From a virus, in the IMG/VR virus record IMGVR_UViG_3300040807_003339, positions 1 to 31,223 of that record: a DNA stretch of 31,223 nt. One strand, given 5' to 3'. The notes under the pieces were generated by a model. That model had not been told where the DNA came from. It made no database searches and was given only the letters and a program-made list of their open reading frames with translations. This document shows, piece by piece, positions 10,701-18,660 of this stretch; positions within the stretch are counted from its first letter, which is position 1, and the number at the start of each line of letters is the position of its first letter. A program made the translations under genes and the position numbers.

Positions 10701-11272
10701 GAACTTAATGTGTATACTTCTGTGTCTACTCCACCTATCTTGTTTGCTTCCCTAGGACTGCCAAACAGTTGTCCGGTCTGGTTTGCCGCGTTTAGTATGG
10801 CAATGAATTGTTCCCTGTAATTAGAGTTGGCGGAATCATTCCAGATTATAGTTTGGTTCGCTAGGTTTGTTCCAGAACTGTCATTGACATTCTGAGTCGT
10901 GGATATGGAATCTATCTTTAAAAGTCCTGTTGCTGGCTTGTTTCTTTTTGCGTTGTAATTGATAAGTCTCGCCAATCGTAGTATTGAATTCCTTCTCTCC
11001 GCTGTTTCAAGAAAGTTCTCCCTGGCGTTAAGGTCAACTCTGAAAGAAAGCGCCTGAGCGATGTAGGCTATCAGGTCTATCAGCGCAACGTACTCTGAAC
11101 TCTCGACGAAGTCATTGAAATCATCTGGGTAGTTCTCCTGAAGATAGGCCACCATGGTCCTCCTCAGTGTCTCGAAGTCGTAACTTTTGAAATCAGCCTG
11201 TTGGAAGGCCTGATAGATCTTGCGCCAATCCTCGGCTACTAGTAATCTGTTCTGTCTGTCTGTTGTGGCCAT
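7790..11272 (-). CDS. gp6: Baseplate wedge protein gp6
   Basis: Baseplate wedge subunit that in T4 forms the inner ring joining neighbouring wedges around the hub. The N-terminus (MATTDRQNRLLVAEDWRKIY, then DFETLRRTMVAYLQENYPDD and LIDLIAYIAQALSFRVDLNA) is characteristic of marine T4-like gp6. At 1160 residues it is much longer than T4 gp6 (about 660). Residues 813-824 form a canonical 12-residue EF-hand-type loop (see its own entry). The last 40 or so residues are Ser/Thr/Gly-rich low complexity. It lies 42 bases after gp25, the largest gap in the operon, and that gap carries a TATAAATA box. Its stop overlaps the next start as TAATG. No good ribosome binding site precedes the ATG. Confidence 0.93.
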   Translation of the reverse strand: MATTDRQNRLLVAEDWRKIYQAFQQADFKSYDFETLRRTMVAYLQENYPDDFNDFVESSEYVALIDLIAYIAQALSFRVDLNARENFLETAERRNSILRLARLINYNAKRNKPATGLLKIDSISTTQNVNDSSGTNLANQTIIWNDSANSNYREQFIAILNAANQTGQLFGSPREANKIGGVDTEVYTLSSNQLDLPIFTFSKSIGGTTRAFEIVPSTIIDSESIYESSPVPGTGLTYTYRSDGAGDSSNNTGFFFLFKQGTIERQEFSVDTAITNYVKSFDTTNVNNSDVWLYKLDQFGQIAEQWKKVPSLSGNNAIYNSLSKDIRNIYNVVTKNNDTIDLVFGDGNFSNLPLGNFRTYYRVSDNAKYAIQPADMQAVSLSVPYIDANGSQQTLTISLSLKQSVYNAAATESNDSVREKAAQVYYSQNRMITAEDYQVVPLSASQEIVKVRSVNRSASGISRAKEIVDPTGAYSNVSVFAEDGILYREETSPTFTFTFNNRSEIQSVLDGSVEAKLKEAYARQFYYDKYDAKSLTSLTATWNSTTTTTNTNTGYFTSGGALAVGSSATSNLKYAKEGALIKFASPDTREFLNGTLVTSGTDNAEDRAWAKISDVVGDGSNGGQGNLSTGVGPITLNDIVPNGAVLNAVIPNFVTSFSTVLEKDIIDRVEAYEDFGLRYDVDSEEWRVITTTNLSTSTVFSLANTGSTAGTNLDASWWFKFTNDGNTYTVHYRKLDYIFESESQNKFHFDTEERIYDYKTGNVVKDTVKILKTNSILSSGNSIGYPITWQVTDTVTEADGFQDNRKVKVGFYDSDDDGVVDNPELFDIFVEPDTSVSTKFVFFEKYISYDTIERFRPYAASNFVVTQNETDINLNTTTYTDGQLFYFYADTENVIKKYSSTTNTLTTNTDYYARRGRNSINFQYKHHAGQETRIDPSVSNIVDVYLLERTYDNLFRIWLQDGGVKPTPSTSDQLRINYSGVLNPLKSLSDQIVYHPVKYKILFGTSANEELQATFKVVKNSKTNVTDAVIKTRVIAAINEFFALDNWDFGDTFYFTELAAYIHNELAPDLLTVVIVPNQSGQGFGSLFQINSAADEIFISGATVDDVTIISALGANQLEASGTVVTSTSTATTNTTTGSAVSGSTTTGSGSSTGSSGAGY
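8801..8836 (-). other. EF-hand-type calcium-binding loop in gp6
   Basis: The translated loop DSDDDGVVDNPE (residues 813-824) has Asp at 1, 3 and 5, Gly at 6, Val at 8, Asp at 9 and Glu at 12, which fits the 12-residue calcium loop exactly. A Phe-Tyr precedes it and LFD follows. Calcium binding is inferred from the motif. Confidence 0.55.
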
Positions 11273-11286
11273 TGTGTATACAACGG

Positions 11287-11294
11287 TATTTATA
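11287..11294 (-). promoter_or_regulatory. T4-type late promoter box upstream of gp6
   Basis: The minus strand reads TATAAATA, an exact match to the T4 late -10 consensus used by gp55-RNA polymerase, followed by CC. It ends 14 bases before the gp6 ATG, so the leader would be only about 8-10 bases with no Shine-Dalgarno sequence. Confidence 0.6.
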
Positions 11295-11314
11295 TGCGAG
11301 GAAATATGCGCTTA

Positions 11315-11719
11315 TTAAGATAGACGTAGAAGCGAGTTCTCATCGAAGTTGAACCTCAGTTTCTCAGTGATATTCAGGGGTACATATGTTATAGTGGCCT
11401 GTATGGCTATGCCCTTGTCCGCCTCTGTGACCAATATCTCCTGTGTGGATATGCGAGGATCTGCGTTGAGATTCGCCGTGACATCCTCCACTATGGCCTC
11501 TTTGAGTTGTTCCGTGAATGGTTCGAATATGGCATCGTATATGATCGTGCCGAACTCGGGATTCTCCACACGTTCGCCTTTGCGAACGGAAAGCCTGTTG
11601 ATCAGGTCCTGTTTGGCTACTTCGAAGTCGTATAATTTGAAATTCTGTTTGTCAGCACGTGAGCTGAAGCCTTTGAATGTTACTGCTCTATTTGATAAAT
11701 CTCTGTTGTCTTCTGCCAT
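11315..11719 (-). CDS. gp25: Baseplate wedge protein gp25
   Basis: Baseplate wedge subunit of the GPW/gp25 family, the widely conserved component that in T4 joins the wedge core (gp6) and contacts the sheath initiation site. Length is 134 residues, against 132 for T4 gp25. The family core is seen in the stretch around RKGERVENPEFGTIIYD and AIFEPFTEQLKEAI, where the short glycine turn and the FEP motif are typical. A C-terminal beta stretch (IAIQATITYVPLNITEKLRF) follows. The start ATG at 11719-11717 overlaps the gp5 stop as TAATG, which favours translational coupling. Confidence is high because length, motif and position between gp5 and gp6 all agree. Confidence 0.93.
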   Translation of the reverse strand: MAEDNRDLSNRAVTFKGFSSRADKQNFKLYDFEVAKQDLINRLSVRKGERVENPEFGTIIYDAIFEPFTEQLKEAIVEDVTANLNADPRISTQEILVTEADKGIAIQATITYVPLNITEKLRFNFDENSLLRLS

Positions 11720-14172
11720 TAGTCCAATCTCCTGAATTCCACATCCACTTTATTGTAGTCCACCATGTAGAATCCTGTGTCTGTCATTGTTCTCGCCCAT
11801 GGAACTTCCTGTGCCATCACACCCTCATATGTTCCATCGGTGTGTTTGTATTTAAACGAATATATGTTGATGCCCGAAGGCGACTTGCCAACTAATTTTA
11901 TATCTGCCTTCAATCTTTGGTCACTGAATTTAAATCCACTAAAGAATGTTTTGACCGCACCACCTATGGCACCTATCTTGCTGGATAGGTTCACTCCCAC
12001 GTTCTGTAGGAAACTCTGTCCCAATCTAGAGGCGTCCCTGGCGTTGAACAGTCCCGCCTTAGAAGCCAAACTCTTGACCTGGTTCATGCCCACTATCTTG
12101 CCTCCCACAACACTAGAATACGTCTGCGTGATACTGCTTAGGTTGGATATGCTTGGCACTATGTTGCCCGCTGAAAGATTCTTTGTGAGACCCTGAACAG
12201 AGTTCAAGGCGTCGTTGGCCAAATCTATGTTGCCTGAAATTCCAGACAGTGTGTTGTTGCCCAGTGTGAATAGTTCACCTGCTTGGTTTACGAAAACATT
12301 GTCCTTGAACAGTTCCGTGCTCTTGCCTGTGAATGACTCCACCACCTGTGACGTTAGACTCGATGTCAGATTCTTAACATCTGTGTTGAATTCAAATCCT
12401 TTGATCTTCTCTGATATGCTGTCCTTGATGTCGAAAGGAAGATCCACTTTGCCTGTGATCCCGTAGATGTCGTTGTACTTGGTACCAAAATCGGTCAGCA
12501 GTTGTTTGGCCTTGGCGGCATCTGTGCTTGACCCCATCTTCTGTTTCACGTACTCCAATGCGTCCGCTTGGTACTGCGCATCTCTGATGGCACTGTTCTC
12601 GCTAAGTCTATTCTGCATATTGACGAACTCCGCAGTTCCTGGTGTGCGAGACAACTGACTCCAACGTTTCTTGTCATCGCTGTCTATCGGTATAATCCCA
12701 TCATTGCCTATCACGCTGGCCCTGAACATGGGTTCGTGCGTGACGAACCTGTGCACCGTTGTTTTTGTTTTCCTTGTGAACTGTTCTAGAGGTTTGATGC
12801 CTTTCTGTGTGAGCTCCACATCTCCCTCGTCCCTCAGTTGCATGCCCGCTTTTTCCGGTGTGAGCCAACTTGGCCCCCATGTGCTACTGGCACCCGTGGA
12901 GTTGAAATGGACTTGCGCTCCCGCTAGGTGTATCTGTCCCGAGGCACCGTGTAACTGTGTGCCACTGGTGAATGATGAGATACCGTCCCTGGCGTAGTCC
13001 CTGACAGATCCCGCCTGCGAACTGTTCAGTATGCCCTTCTCTCCGAGGTTCAATAGAATATCCGCGGAATGTATCATCTCCTTGGCGGAACTGAATCTTA
13101 CCTGACCGTTGGCGTGCATGTTGATGTTAGAATCCGAGTGTAAGTTGAAGTCACCCTCGGTCCTCATGTTGATGCCACCAACGCCGGAATAGATGTCTAT
13201 CCTGCCATTGCTCTGCATCTCGATGTAGGCATTTCCAGAACCGTTGGCGATGTACACCACGCCCTCGGTGTCGTGCATCAACAGTTGATGTCCGCTTGCC
13301 GTCCTCAATCTCGTGAGTTGGTTAGTGCCATCTGTAGCGCCGTCGTCCATGACGAATGTGTGACCCGTGGTCCTTGTCACGTAGTCAGTGGCTTCTGAAT
13401 CCTTCGAACCCACTTTCTTCTTCTGTGAGCCGGTGTCCTTTCTTCCTGGTGTGCTTATACCAAACACCTGACTAGGTGTCTCTCTTCTGGCCGATGATGT
13501 TGTGGTTCCCCTGATCGGATCTGCTATCAATCCCTGTTTCAGCAACACATCCGCAAAAGGATGTATGGGTTTTGGGGTTGACTCATAATTGCCGTTGGCG
13601 AGAGCACCCGGTGTGTTCCTATTGAGTTCACCCGCTGGTACTGTTTTTGTTCCGTAATTTTTTTGCTTGTCGATTAAATCTTGTTGTGCTCCTGGGGGTC
13701 CTTCCTGTTCGCCGGTCACCTTGTCCCACGTGTTGGCGCTGGCCGCTATGCCTGGCGTCATGTGATTGGTGTATGGGTCCTGCACACAGCCTATCCAGTA
13801 GGCCTGGTCCATCTTGCCCTCGGCGAATATGACGAGAACCTTGGTGTCTAGATCGGGTGGCACCGCCCAGAAACCATACGAATGTTGACTGTCCTCGAAC
13901 TCCCGGGAAACACCGTTGGTGTACTGTGCGCCCTTGGCACCGTAGAACGGTGACAGGTAATCACAGGTTATCAACTGTTTCTCAGTTGGATTTTCTGTCT
14001 TAACTAGGCTGGGTATGAACACCTTGAGGCGTCCCATCCTCGCGGGATCCTTGTTGCCTTTCACTATGCCTAGGTACGGTCCGGGGTTGGTGACCGACCA
14101 CTCTTGTTCCCAATTACTGCTCGATGGTTTGGGTGTTGATGCGTGTCCCTTTAAATAATCACTCTGTGCCAT
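11719..14172 (-). CDS. gp5: Baseplate central spike gp5, with C-terminal S74 chaperone domain
   Basis: Central spike/hub protein that punctures the host envelope. Residues about 33-56 (YLGIVKGNKDPARMGRLKVF) are the start of the gp5/VgrG-type OB fold. Residues about 265-400 are a beta-strand repeat region with the VgrG-like pattern of short strands and glycines (for example HQLLMHDTEGVVYIANGSGN and INMRTEGDFNLHSDSNINMH), expected to form the trimeric needle. The C-terminal 68 residues begin SDQRLKADI at about 750 and carry GVMAQEVP, the signature of the peptidase S74 intramolecular chaperone. No T4-like lysozyme domain is evident between OB fold and needle. Length is 817 residues, against about 575 for T4 gp5. 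Starts in a TAATG overlap. Confidence 0.85.
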   Translation of the reverse strand: MAQSDYLKGHASTPKPSSSNWEQEWSVTNPGPYLGIVKGNKDPARMGRLKVFIPSLVKTENPTEKQLITCDYLSPFYGAKGAQYTNGVSREFEDSQHSYGFWAVPPDLDTKVLVIFAEGKMDQAYWIGCVQDPYTNHMTPGIAASANTWDKVTGEQEGPPGAQQDLIDKQKNYGTKTVPAGELNRNTPGALANGNYESTPKPIHPFADVLLKQGLIADPIRGTTTSSARRETPSQVFGISTPGRKDTGSQKKKVGSKDSEATDYVTRTTGHTFVMDDGATDGTNQLTRLRTASGHQLLMHDTEGVVYIANGSGNAYIEMQSNGRIDIYSGVGGINMRTEGDFNLHSDSNINMHANGQVRFSSAKEMIHSADILLNLGEKGILNSSQAGSVRDYARDGISSFTSGTQLHGASGQIHLAGAQVHFNSTGASSTWGPSWLTPEKAGMQLRDEGDVELTQKGIKPLEQFTRKTKTTVHRFVTHEPMFRASVIGNDGIIPIDSDDKKRWSQLSRTPGTAEFVNMQNRLSENSAIRDAQYQADALEYVKQKMGSSTDAAKAKQLLTDFGTKYNDIYGITGKVDLPFDIKDSISEKIKGFEFNTDVKNLTSSLTSQVVESFTGKSTELFKDNVFVNQAGELFTLGNNTLSGISGNIDLANDALNSVQGLTKNLSAGNIVPSISNLSSITQTYSSVVGGKIVGMNQVKSLASKAGLFNARDASRLGQSFLQNVGVNLSSKIGAIGGAVKTFFSGFKFSDQRLKADIKLVGKSPSGINIYSFKYKHTDGTYEGVMAQEVPWARTMTDTGFYMVDYNKVDVEFRRLD

Positions 14173-16400
14173 TAACTAAAAAATCCTTTTATCTTAGAAA
14201 TCAAGTCTGTGAACTTTCTTCCTATATTACTTACATCCTTGTACACACCCTGCAGTTCGGTAACGAGTGCTTGTGCCTCACTGAAGGTTTTTACTTCGGA
14301 AGTGGTGCCGTCTTTTGATACCACAACCGATGTGGGCACAGGGTTAGATATATTCACTCCCTGGTTATTAAATCTTGTCATCTGTAGTACGTTGGTGTAT
14401 TTGCCGTCCGAGAAATTGTGTTCTACTCCGATCACCCTGTACAATCCGCTGAACTCGGCCGACTGATCACTCTGGAGATCATAAATCCCTGTCCTGTCGT
14501 TGAGATCCGTGGGCATCCTGAAGTTCAAGAGAACAATAGGTTCCGCCACATCTGGATTGTAGCAACGGAACTCATCGTTCCATATCCTGTTCCTTGCACT
14601 CTGCCAGTAGTCCATGTCTATGTCTCTGTGTATGCGCTTGGTGCCAAATAATTCAGGACTTACTGGTATGAACTGGCTCTGTCCCAGCCATGCTGGATCA
14701 CCCAATATCTCCATCCTGATGTTGACCATGTCCGCCAATGGGTGTGTGAGCGTGTCCAGGAACGCATCCAGTTCGGTAGGTGTCCCTCCGGTCTTGCCTG
14801 TACCTGGACTAGAAAACACAGTGGATTCGGTCTTTAGTAGTAAATTGCCATCACCAAAATGTTCTTGTGCTGTTGTCCCTCCTGTGGGTTGACCCCTGAC
14901 ATTCTCTACCGTATTCTTCCTGGTGTTGGTGGCCTGCACGTCCTTAAGTGCACCTTGGTAATAGGCCACCCTGTAGTTGATGTTTAGGTCCAGAACGTCC
15001 ACGTTGTCGCCCGTGAATATGTAGTTGTAGGTCTTGAACACGAAATTATTGAAGTTCTTTCCTGTGCTCACCCCCGGTATAGACAGCGAGTAAGCGTGTA
15101 TCTTGTAGGGCTCGATAGTGAACTTGATTATTTTGGGATTAGTGGCACGTTTCAAATCAAAATTACTGTCGTCGGGTATCACACTGGATTTTATCCTGAA
15201 GTATTTAAAATAGAATTCCTCTGCTTGTTCCAACACTGCCTGCGCTCCACCCTTGAACTGCGCCAGCCCCAACTCCCTAGATGCTTTCTGACGGAATTCT
15301 TTGTATTTCTTTTCGGTGAAATCAGGATGGCCCTTCATTATCTCTTCTAGTATCTTGATAATATTATTTCCCGTGTTGACCTTCATGAATTCCACTGGAA
15401 CGTCTCCTGTGTCCACCACACTAACTACCTCGGCCTGTTGCTTGTACATTCCTGTCTGATCTATGCTACTGACGTCAAATGTCTTCTCGGGATTTAAATC
15501 CTCGTGTATGGATATCTGGTACTTGTCCGGTATACCGATCTTGCCCGCCTCCCGATCGTCCTCTGCTCCTTGGTTCATCAAGTCCTCCAGCGCTTTCACC
15601 ACATCAGCCACCGTGTTACCCTGTGGGTAGAGACTGCCCGACGTCTTCAACTCCGAGTAGGTGTTGACGAAGCCGAACTCGTTGTAGGGTATGGCCTTTA
15701 CCGTATACACCGTGCCCGCCTGGTTGACGTCCATCTGCATGTCTATGATCTTGATCGGTATCACACGCTTGGTGGCGTCCTTGCCGAACTGGTTGATCAC
15801 GCGCGACTGCTCGTCGAAACCCCGGAACTCCACTGTTAACAGATAGGGTGCGTCCAAGTGATCTAGATAATTGTTGTTGATGGCCGCCCCACGAATCCTC
15901 TCCAGGAGTGTTATGCCGTAGGGCTCAACGATCTCCATGGTTATGTCCGTGACCGACGTGAGCCTGCGCTTCTCGTTCAATCCCGGTAGGGAGTTCATGA
16001 TCACGCTCTTGATGTAGAGATCCCTGTTTTGGCTCAATACGTTCCTGCTCTTGTCCACTGCGCCTTTCAATCGTTCGTTCTGATTGATGGTTTTCTTGTT
16101 CTCCGTGTTGAGTTCGGGACTGCCTTGATTCTCATTAGCACCTATGCCCGAGCTCCTAGCTATGATGTCGTGTGGTTTGGACTTCAACAGCGTGGCGGTG
16201 TTCTCGAGATCCTTCTTGCCCAGTCCACTCAAGGTGAACAGCGTGTTGTAGGACGCGAACTCGAACAGCATGTTCGGATCCGATATGTTGGTCACATAGG
16301 TCTCGTCAGTTTTGTTTATGGTGGATTTGTTGGGGGCTACGTCGTCCGCTGTGGCGTACTGCGGCTGTTGTGCAGATGTCTTGTTAAAATGATCTGGCAT
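14172..16400 (-). CDS. Virion structural protein, probable baseplate hub component
   Basis: A 742-residue protein placed between gp53 and gp5 in the late operon, with 3 bases to gp53 and a TAATG overlap with gp5. The segment around ITMEIVEPYGITLLERIRGA, then APYLLTVEFRGFDEQSRVI and VIPIKIIDMQMDVNQAGTVY, reads like the beta-rich tube-like domains of hub proteins. The C-terminal part has SGLYRVIGVEHNFSDGKYTN, a pattern of phage hub/tail proteins that ends in a LysM-like or tube-like fold. Adjacency to the gp5 spike suggests it does the job of the T4 hub gp27, on which the spike sits, but I cannot show sequence homology to gp27. Structural role is likely; the exact identity is open. Confidence 0.55.
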   Translation of the reverse strand: MPDHFNKTSAQQPQYATADDVAPNKSTINKTDETYVTNISDPNMLFEFASYNTLFTLSGLGKKDLENTATLLKSKPHDIIARSSGIGANENQGSPELNTENKKTINQNERLKGAVDKSRNVLSQNRDLYIKSVIMNSLPGLNEKRRLTSVTDITMEIVEPYGITLLERIRGAAINNNYLDHLDAPYLLTVEFRGFDEQSRVINQFGKDATKRVIPIKIIDMQMDVNQAGTVYTVKAIPYNEFGFVNTYSELKTSGSLYPQGNTVADVVKALEDLMNQGAEDDREAGKIGIPDKYQISIHEDLNPEKTFDVSSIDQTGMYKQQAEVVSVVDTGDVPVEFMKVNTGNNIIKILEEIMKGHPDFTEKKYKEFRQKASRELGLAQFKGGAQAVLEQAEEFYFKYFRIKSSVIPDDSNFDLKRATNPKIIKFTIEPYKIHAYSLSIPGVSTGKNFNNFVFKTYNYIFTGDNVDVLDLNINYRVAYYQGALKDVQATNTRKNTVENVRGQPTGGTTAQEHFGDGNLLLKTESTVFSSPGTGKTGGTPTELDAFLDTLTHPLADMVNIRMEILGDPAWLGQSQFIPVSPELFGTKRIHRDIDMDYWQSARNRIWNDEFRCYNPDVAEPIVLLNFRMPTDLNDRTGIYDLQSDQSAEFSGLYRVIGVEHNFSDGKYTNVLQMTRFNNQGVNISNPVPTSVVVSKDGTTSEVKTFSEAQALVTELQGVYKDVSNIGRKFTDLISKIKGFFS

Positions 16401-16403
16401 GAT

Positions 16404-16703
16404 CTATATCCCTAGATCTTTGAGTAGATTATCTTTCTTGGGCAACTGAACAGTCACTCCCGGTTTGAAGTCATAGATCGGATCTTCTATCTGGTCTGGA
16501 TTCCTCTGAGCGAACACCCACCAAAGCCTCGGTGATCCATACAAGTCATAGGCCAACAGATCTGGTCTGTAGGCATAGGTTCTCTCAATGGTGTAAGATT
16601 GATCATCCTGCTCTGCTGTTATGGTTCTAGGATTCATTATGTCTAGATAATTTGACACTTCACGTGTCTCGAAATATGGCGAAGTGTTTGAATATTTGGC
16701 CAT
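16404..16703 (-). CDS. gp53: Baseplate wedge protein gp53
   Basis: Baseplate wedge subunit; in T4 gp53 helps lock neighbouring wedges together. The family signature is clear: a Tyr-rich start (YFETREVSNYLDIM), then AYRPDLLAYDLYGSPRLWWV, FAQRNPDQIEDPIYDFKPG and a closing VQLP. The protein has 99 residues, about half of T4 gp53 (196) and typical of the short marine versions. The final part resembles a LysM-like strand/turn, as noted for the family. Its start overlaps the gp48 stop as TAATG (16703). Confidence 0.9.
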   Translation of the reverse strand: MAKYSNTSPYFETREVSNYLDIMNPRTITAEQDDQSYTIERTYAYRPDLLAYDLYGSPRLWWVFAQRNPDQIEDPIYDFKPGVTVQLPKKDNLLKDLGI

Positions 16704-17530
16704 TAGATGAATCCTACTTCGCTACTGCCCTTGCCATTCAACTCGCCTCTGACGAACTTCTTCATCGAGAAGTTTTTAATGGAATCTCTGCTGTATATTG
16801 GTGTGATCAAAACAGATATGTTAGAAAGTGTTGGAGCCCATGTTTGTGAATCACCCTCCGCATTCATGAAGAATCCTGCGTCCGCACCTGACAACTGCTT
16901 GTAGGGTGTATTGGTCTGTTTGGTCGAGATATAGTCTATGCCCGGTCTCAGTTCAACGTTGAAGGAGTTTATCACTACCGGTATCTTGTTAAACATGTGA
17001 TCACCATAACCATAAAGGTGCATGATAGGTGGTGGGTTACCTTTCAACCCATCGCCGTCGTCGTTGCCAAAAAACATCTTCGTGGCCGTCCTTAGGAAAT
17101 TGACAGTGGCCACCCAGTGCTTGGCATCTTCTGAATTCTGTACAGGAAACTCTCCTATGATATTCATCTGGTCCACCTGCGAATTCTGATAGGCATAATG
17201 CGGATAGTTGCTGTGCACCTGGTCCATGGCATTATAATTGGCAGAATGTTGAATTACCACCGCAGGAGTCAATGGCCAGAAAATTCCACGAGATTCCGCT
17301 AACGGTGACATCAGGGGATTATTATCAAAATCAAAGAACTTCTGCAACGGTGATGCTTCTGGTACTTGTAACCTCACACGCCAATCGGTCTTGTCGTTCC
17401 TGCCTGACCATTTGGCACGGGCCTGTACCAGTCTCGAATCCGTGGAAATACCGGCACCCGTGAGTCTGCTCAAGGTCCTGTTGAAGAACCCGGATGCCAC
17501 GTTCTTTATTATACCGCCCAGTGTCGCCAT
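16703..17530 (-). CDS. gp48: Baseplate tail-tube cap protein gp48
   Basis: Probable gp48, which in T4 sits on the hub and starts tail-tube polymerisation. It is the first gene of the minus-strand late operon. The 275 residues contain a tube-protein-like segment (GYGDHMFNKIPVVINSFNVE, then LRPGIDYI) and an aromatic-rich centre (AESRGIFWPLTPAVVIQHSA). T4 gp48 has about 364 residues. The assignment rests on the resemblance to marine gp48 proteins and on the gp48-gp53-hub-gp5-gp25-gp6 order; the related T4 gp54 is the main alternative, and no separate gp54 is seen here. A TATAAATA late box lies about 47 bases upstream, and an AAGGGAAAG purine run lies between the box and the ATG. Confidence 0.78.
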   Translation of the reverse strand: MATLGGIIKNVASGFFNRTLSRLTGAGISTDSRLVQARAKWSGRNDKTDWRVRLQVPEASPLQKFFDFDNNPLMSPLAESRGIFWPLTPAVVIQHSANYNAMDQVHSNYPHYAYQNSQVDQMNIIGEFPVQNSEDAKHWVATVNFLRTATKMFFGNDDGDGLKGNPPPIMHLYGYGDHMFNKIPVVINSFNVELRPGIDYISTKQTNTPYKQLSGADAGFFMNAEGDSQTWAPTLSNISVLITPIYSRDSIKNFSMKKFVRGELNGKGSSEVGFI

Positions 17531-17540
17531 ATATTATAGG

Positions 17541-17569
17541 TTGCTTTCCCTTGTAAAATTTCGTATACT
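17541..17569 (+). promoter_or_regulatory. Sigma70-like promoter for gp55
   Basis: TTGCTT (17541-17546) and TATACT (17564-17569) are separated by 17 bases, close to the bacterial housekeeping consensus. The start of transcription would lie near 17576, giving a leader of about 100 bases to the gp55 ATG at 17677. It suggests expression by unmodified host polymerase before the late programme. By eye only. Confidence 0.45.
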
Positions 17570-17576
17570 TTAACTA

Positions 17577-17584
17577 TATTTATA
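17577..17584 (-). promoter_or_regulatory. T4-type late promoter for the baseplate operon
   Basis: The minus strand reads TATAAATA followed by TAG, an exact T4 late -10 box. It lies 46 bases before the gp48 ATG and is the natural start for the gp48-gp53-hub-gp5-gp25 transcript. No -35 element is needed for this promoter class. Confidence 0.7.
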
Positions 17585-17676
17585 GGCACAATTTTAGGCG
17601 CACTTAATTACTCTAGCGGCACGATTCAACCGACCTGTTTGTGGTCACATTACATTATATTAAAGAGAAGGAATTT

Positions 17677-18660
17677 ATGAAGAGAGTGAAATATCTTAAC
17701 AACCGGGATCTGTTGGCGCAGATACATGCCAGCAAGAACACCTATTGTTCGTACGTGACGCCAGAAGATTCACAGTACGACATCATCGTGCCTAATTTGA
17801 AAAAAATCAACACCAGGAGCATAGCGGAGGCCAAGAAGAGCAAGGCCAAGCGTCTCACACAGGAGGCCTGGGAGCAGGCCAAGGACGCCGGACTTAAAAA
17901 AATCAAACTGGTGGACTACACTGTGTCGCCTAGGAAGATCGACAAGACGGAACTGGTGTTCCGTGTGATGATGTTTGATCATGTGCCCATGGACGACACA
18001 CGTAAGAAGAATCCCAAGCAGACGGCAGACCATCACAGCAAGGTCAACTTCCCACCGTTCCAGCACTACCGATTGGACAAGAAGGGCAAACCAGTTTGTG
18101 TTGGAAAATCACACTGGGTGGGCGGAATGAGCAACGGTCACTTCTCAGCGGACCATGGCAAGATGACCAACCAACTGGCCTTGATGTACATGAAACTGTG
18201 CGAGAGGTACGGTACCCGAGCCAACTGGAGGGGCTACACCTACAATGACGAGATGCAGTCGCAGGCCTTGATGCAGTTGTCACAGATCGGCTTACAGTTC
18301 GACGAGTCCAAATCAGACAACCCGTTCGCCTACTACACGGCGGCCATCACGAACAGTTTCACAAGGATATTGAACATTGAGAAGAAGAACCAAGCCATCA
18401 GGGATGACCTACTGGAGTTCAATGGCATGATGCCGAGCTTCACCAGACAGAACGAGAACGAGACCACCGGACCATCATATGTGAAAAAGATGAAGACCGC
18501 ACACGGCGATGTCCACGAAGTCAACAAGACCACGCTGGCAAAACTGAACAAGAAACTAAAGAAGAAGGGCAAACTGGACTCGGAAGATTTTGATGAAGTC
18601 AAATTCAAAAACAAGATAGACATGACCAATCACAAACCCATAGTAAAGAAGAAATGGTAA
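17677..18660 (+). CDS. gp55: Late-transcription sigma factor gp55
   Basis: Probable sigma factor that directs RNA polymerase to TATAAATA late promoters. The recognisable part is the central region: LALMYMKLCERYGTRANWRG, then YNDEMQSQALMQLSQIGLQF and DNPFAYYTAAITNSFTRIL, which resembles sigma region 2 and matches marine T4-like gp55. The N-terminal part, with Lys-rich helices and a PFQHYRLDKKGKPVC segment, and the Lys-rich C-terminus make it 327 residues, against 185 in T4. I chose ATG 17677 over GTG 17641 because AGAAGGAA sits at ideal spacing before it. gp47 follows after 3 bases, so the two genes are probably co-transcribed. Confidence 0.85.
   Translation: MKRVKYLNNRDLLAQIHASKNTYCSYVTPEDSQYDIIVPNLKKINTRSIAEAKKSKAKRLTQEAWEQAKDAGLKKIKLVDYTVSPRKIDKTELVFRVMMFDHVPMDDTRKKNPKQTADHHSKVNFPPFQHYRLDKKGKPVCVGKSHWVGGMSNGHFSADHGKMTNQLALMYMKLCERYGTRANWRGYTYNDEMQSQALMQLSQIGLQFDESKSDNPFAYYTAAITNSFTRILNIEKKNQAIRDDLLEFNGMMPSFTRQNENETTGPSYVKKMKTAHGDVHEVNKTTLAKLNKKLKKKGKLDSEDFDEVKFKNKIDMTNHKPIVKKKW

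Noticed and set aside
17641-17676. GTG start for gp55 adding 12 residues
   Set aside because: The ATG at 17677 has AGAAGGAA at proper spacing; the GTG has no ribosome site.
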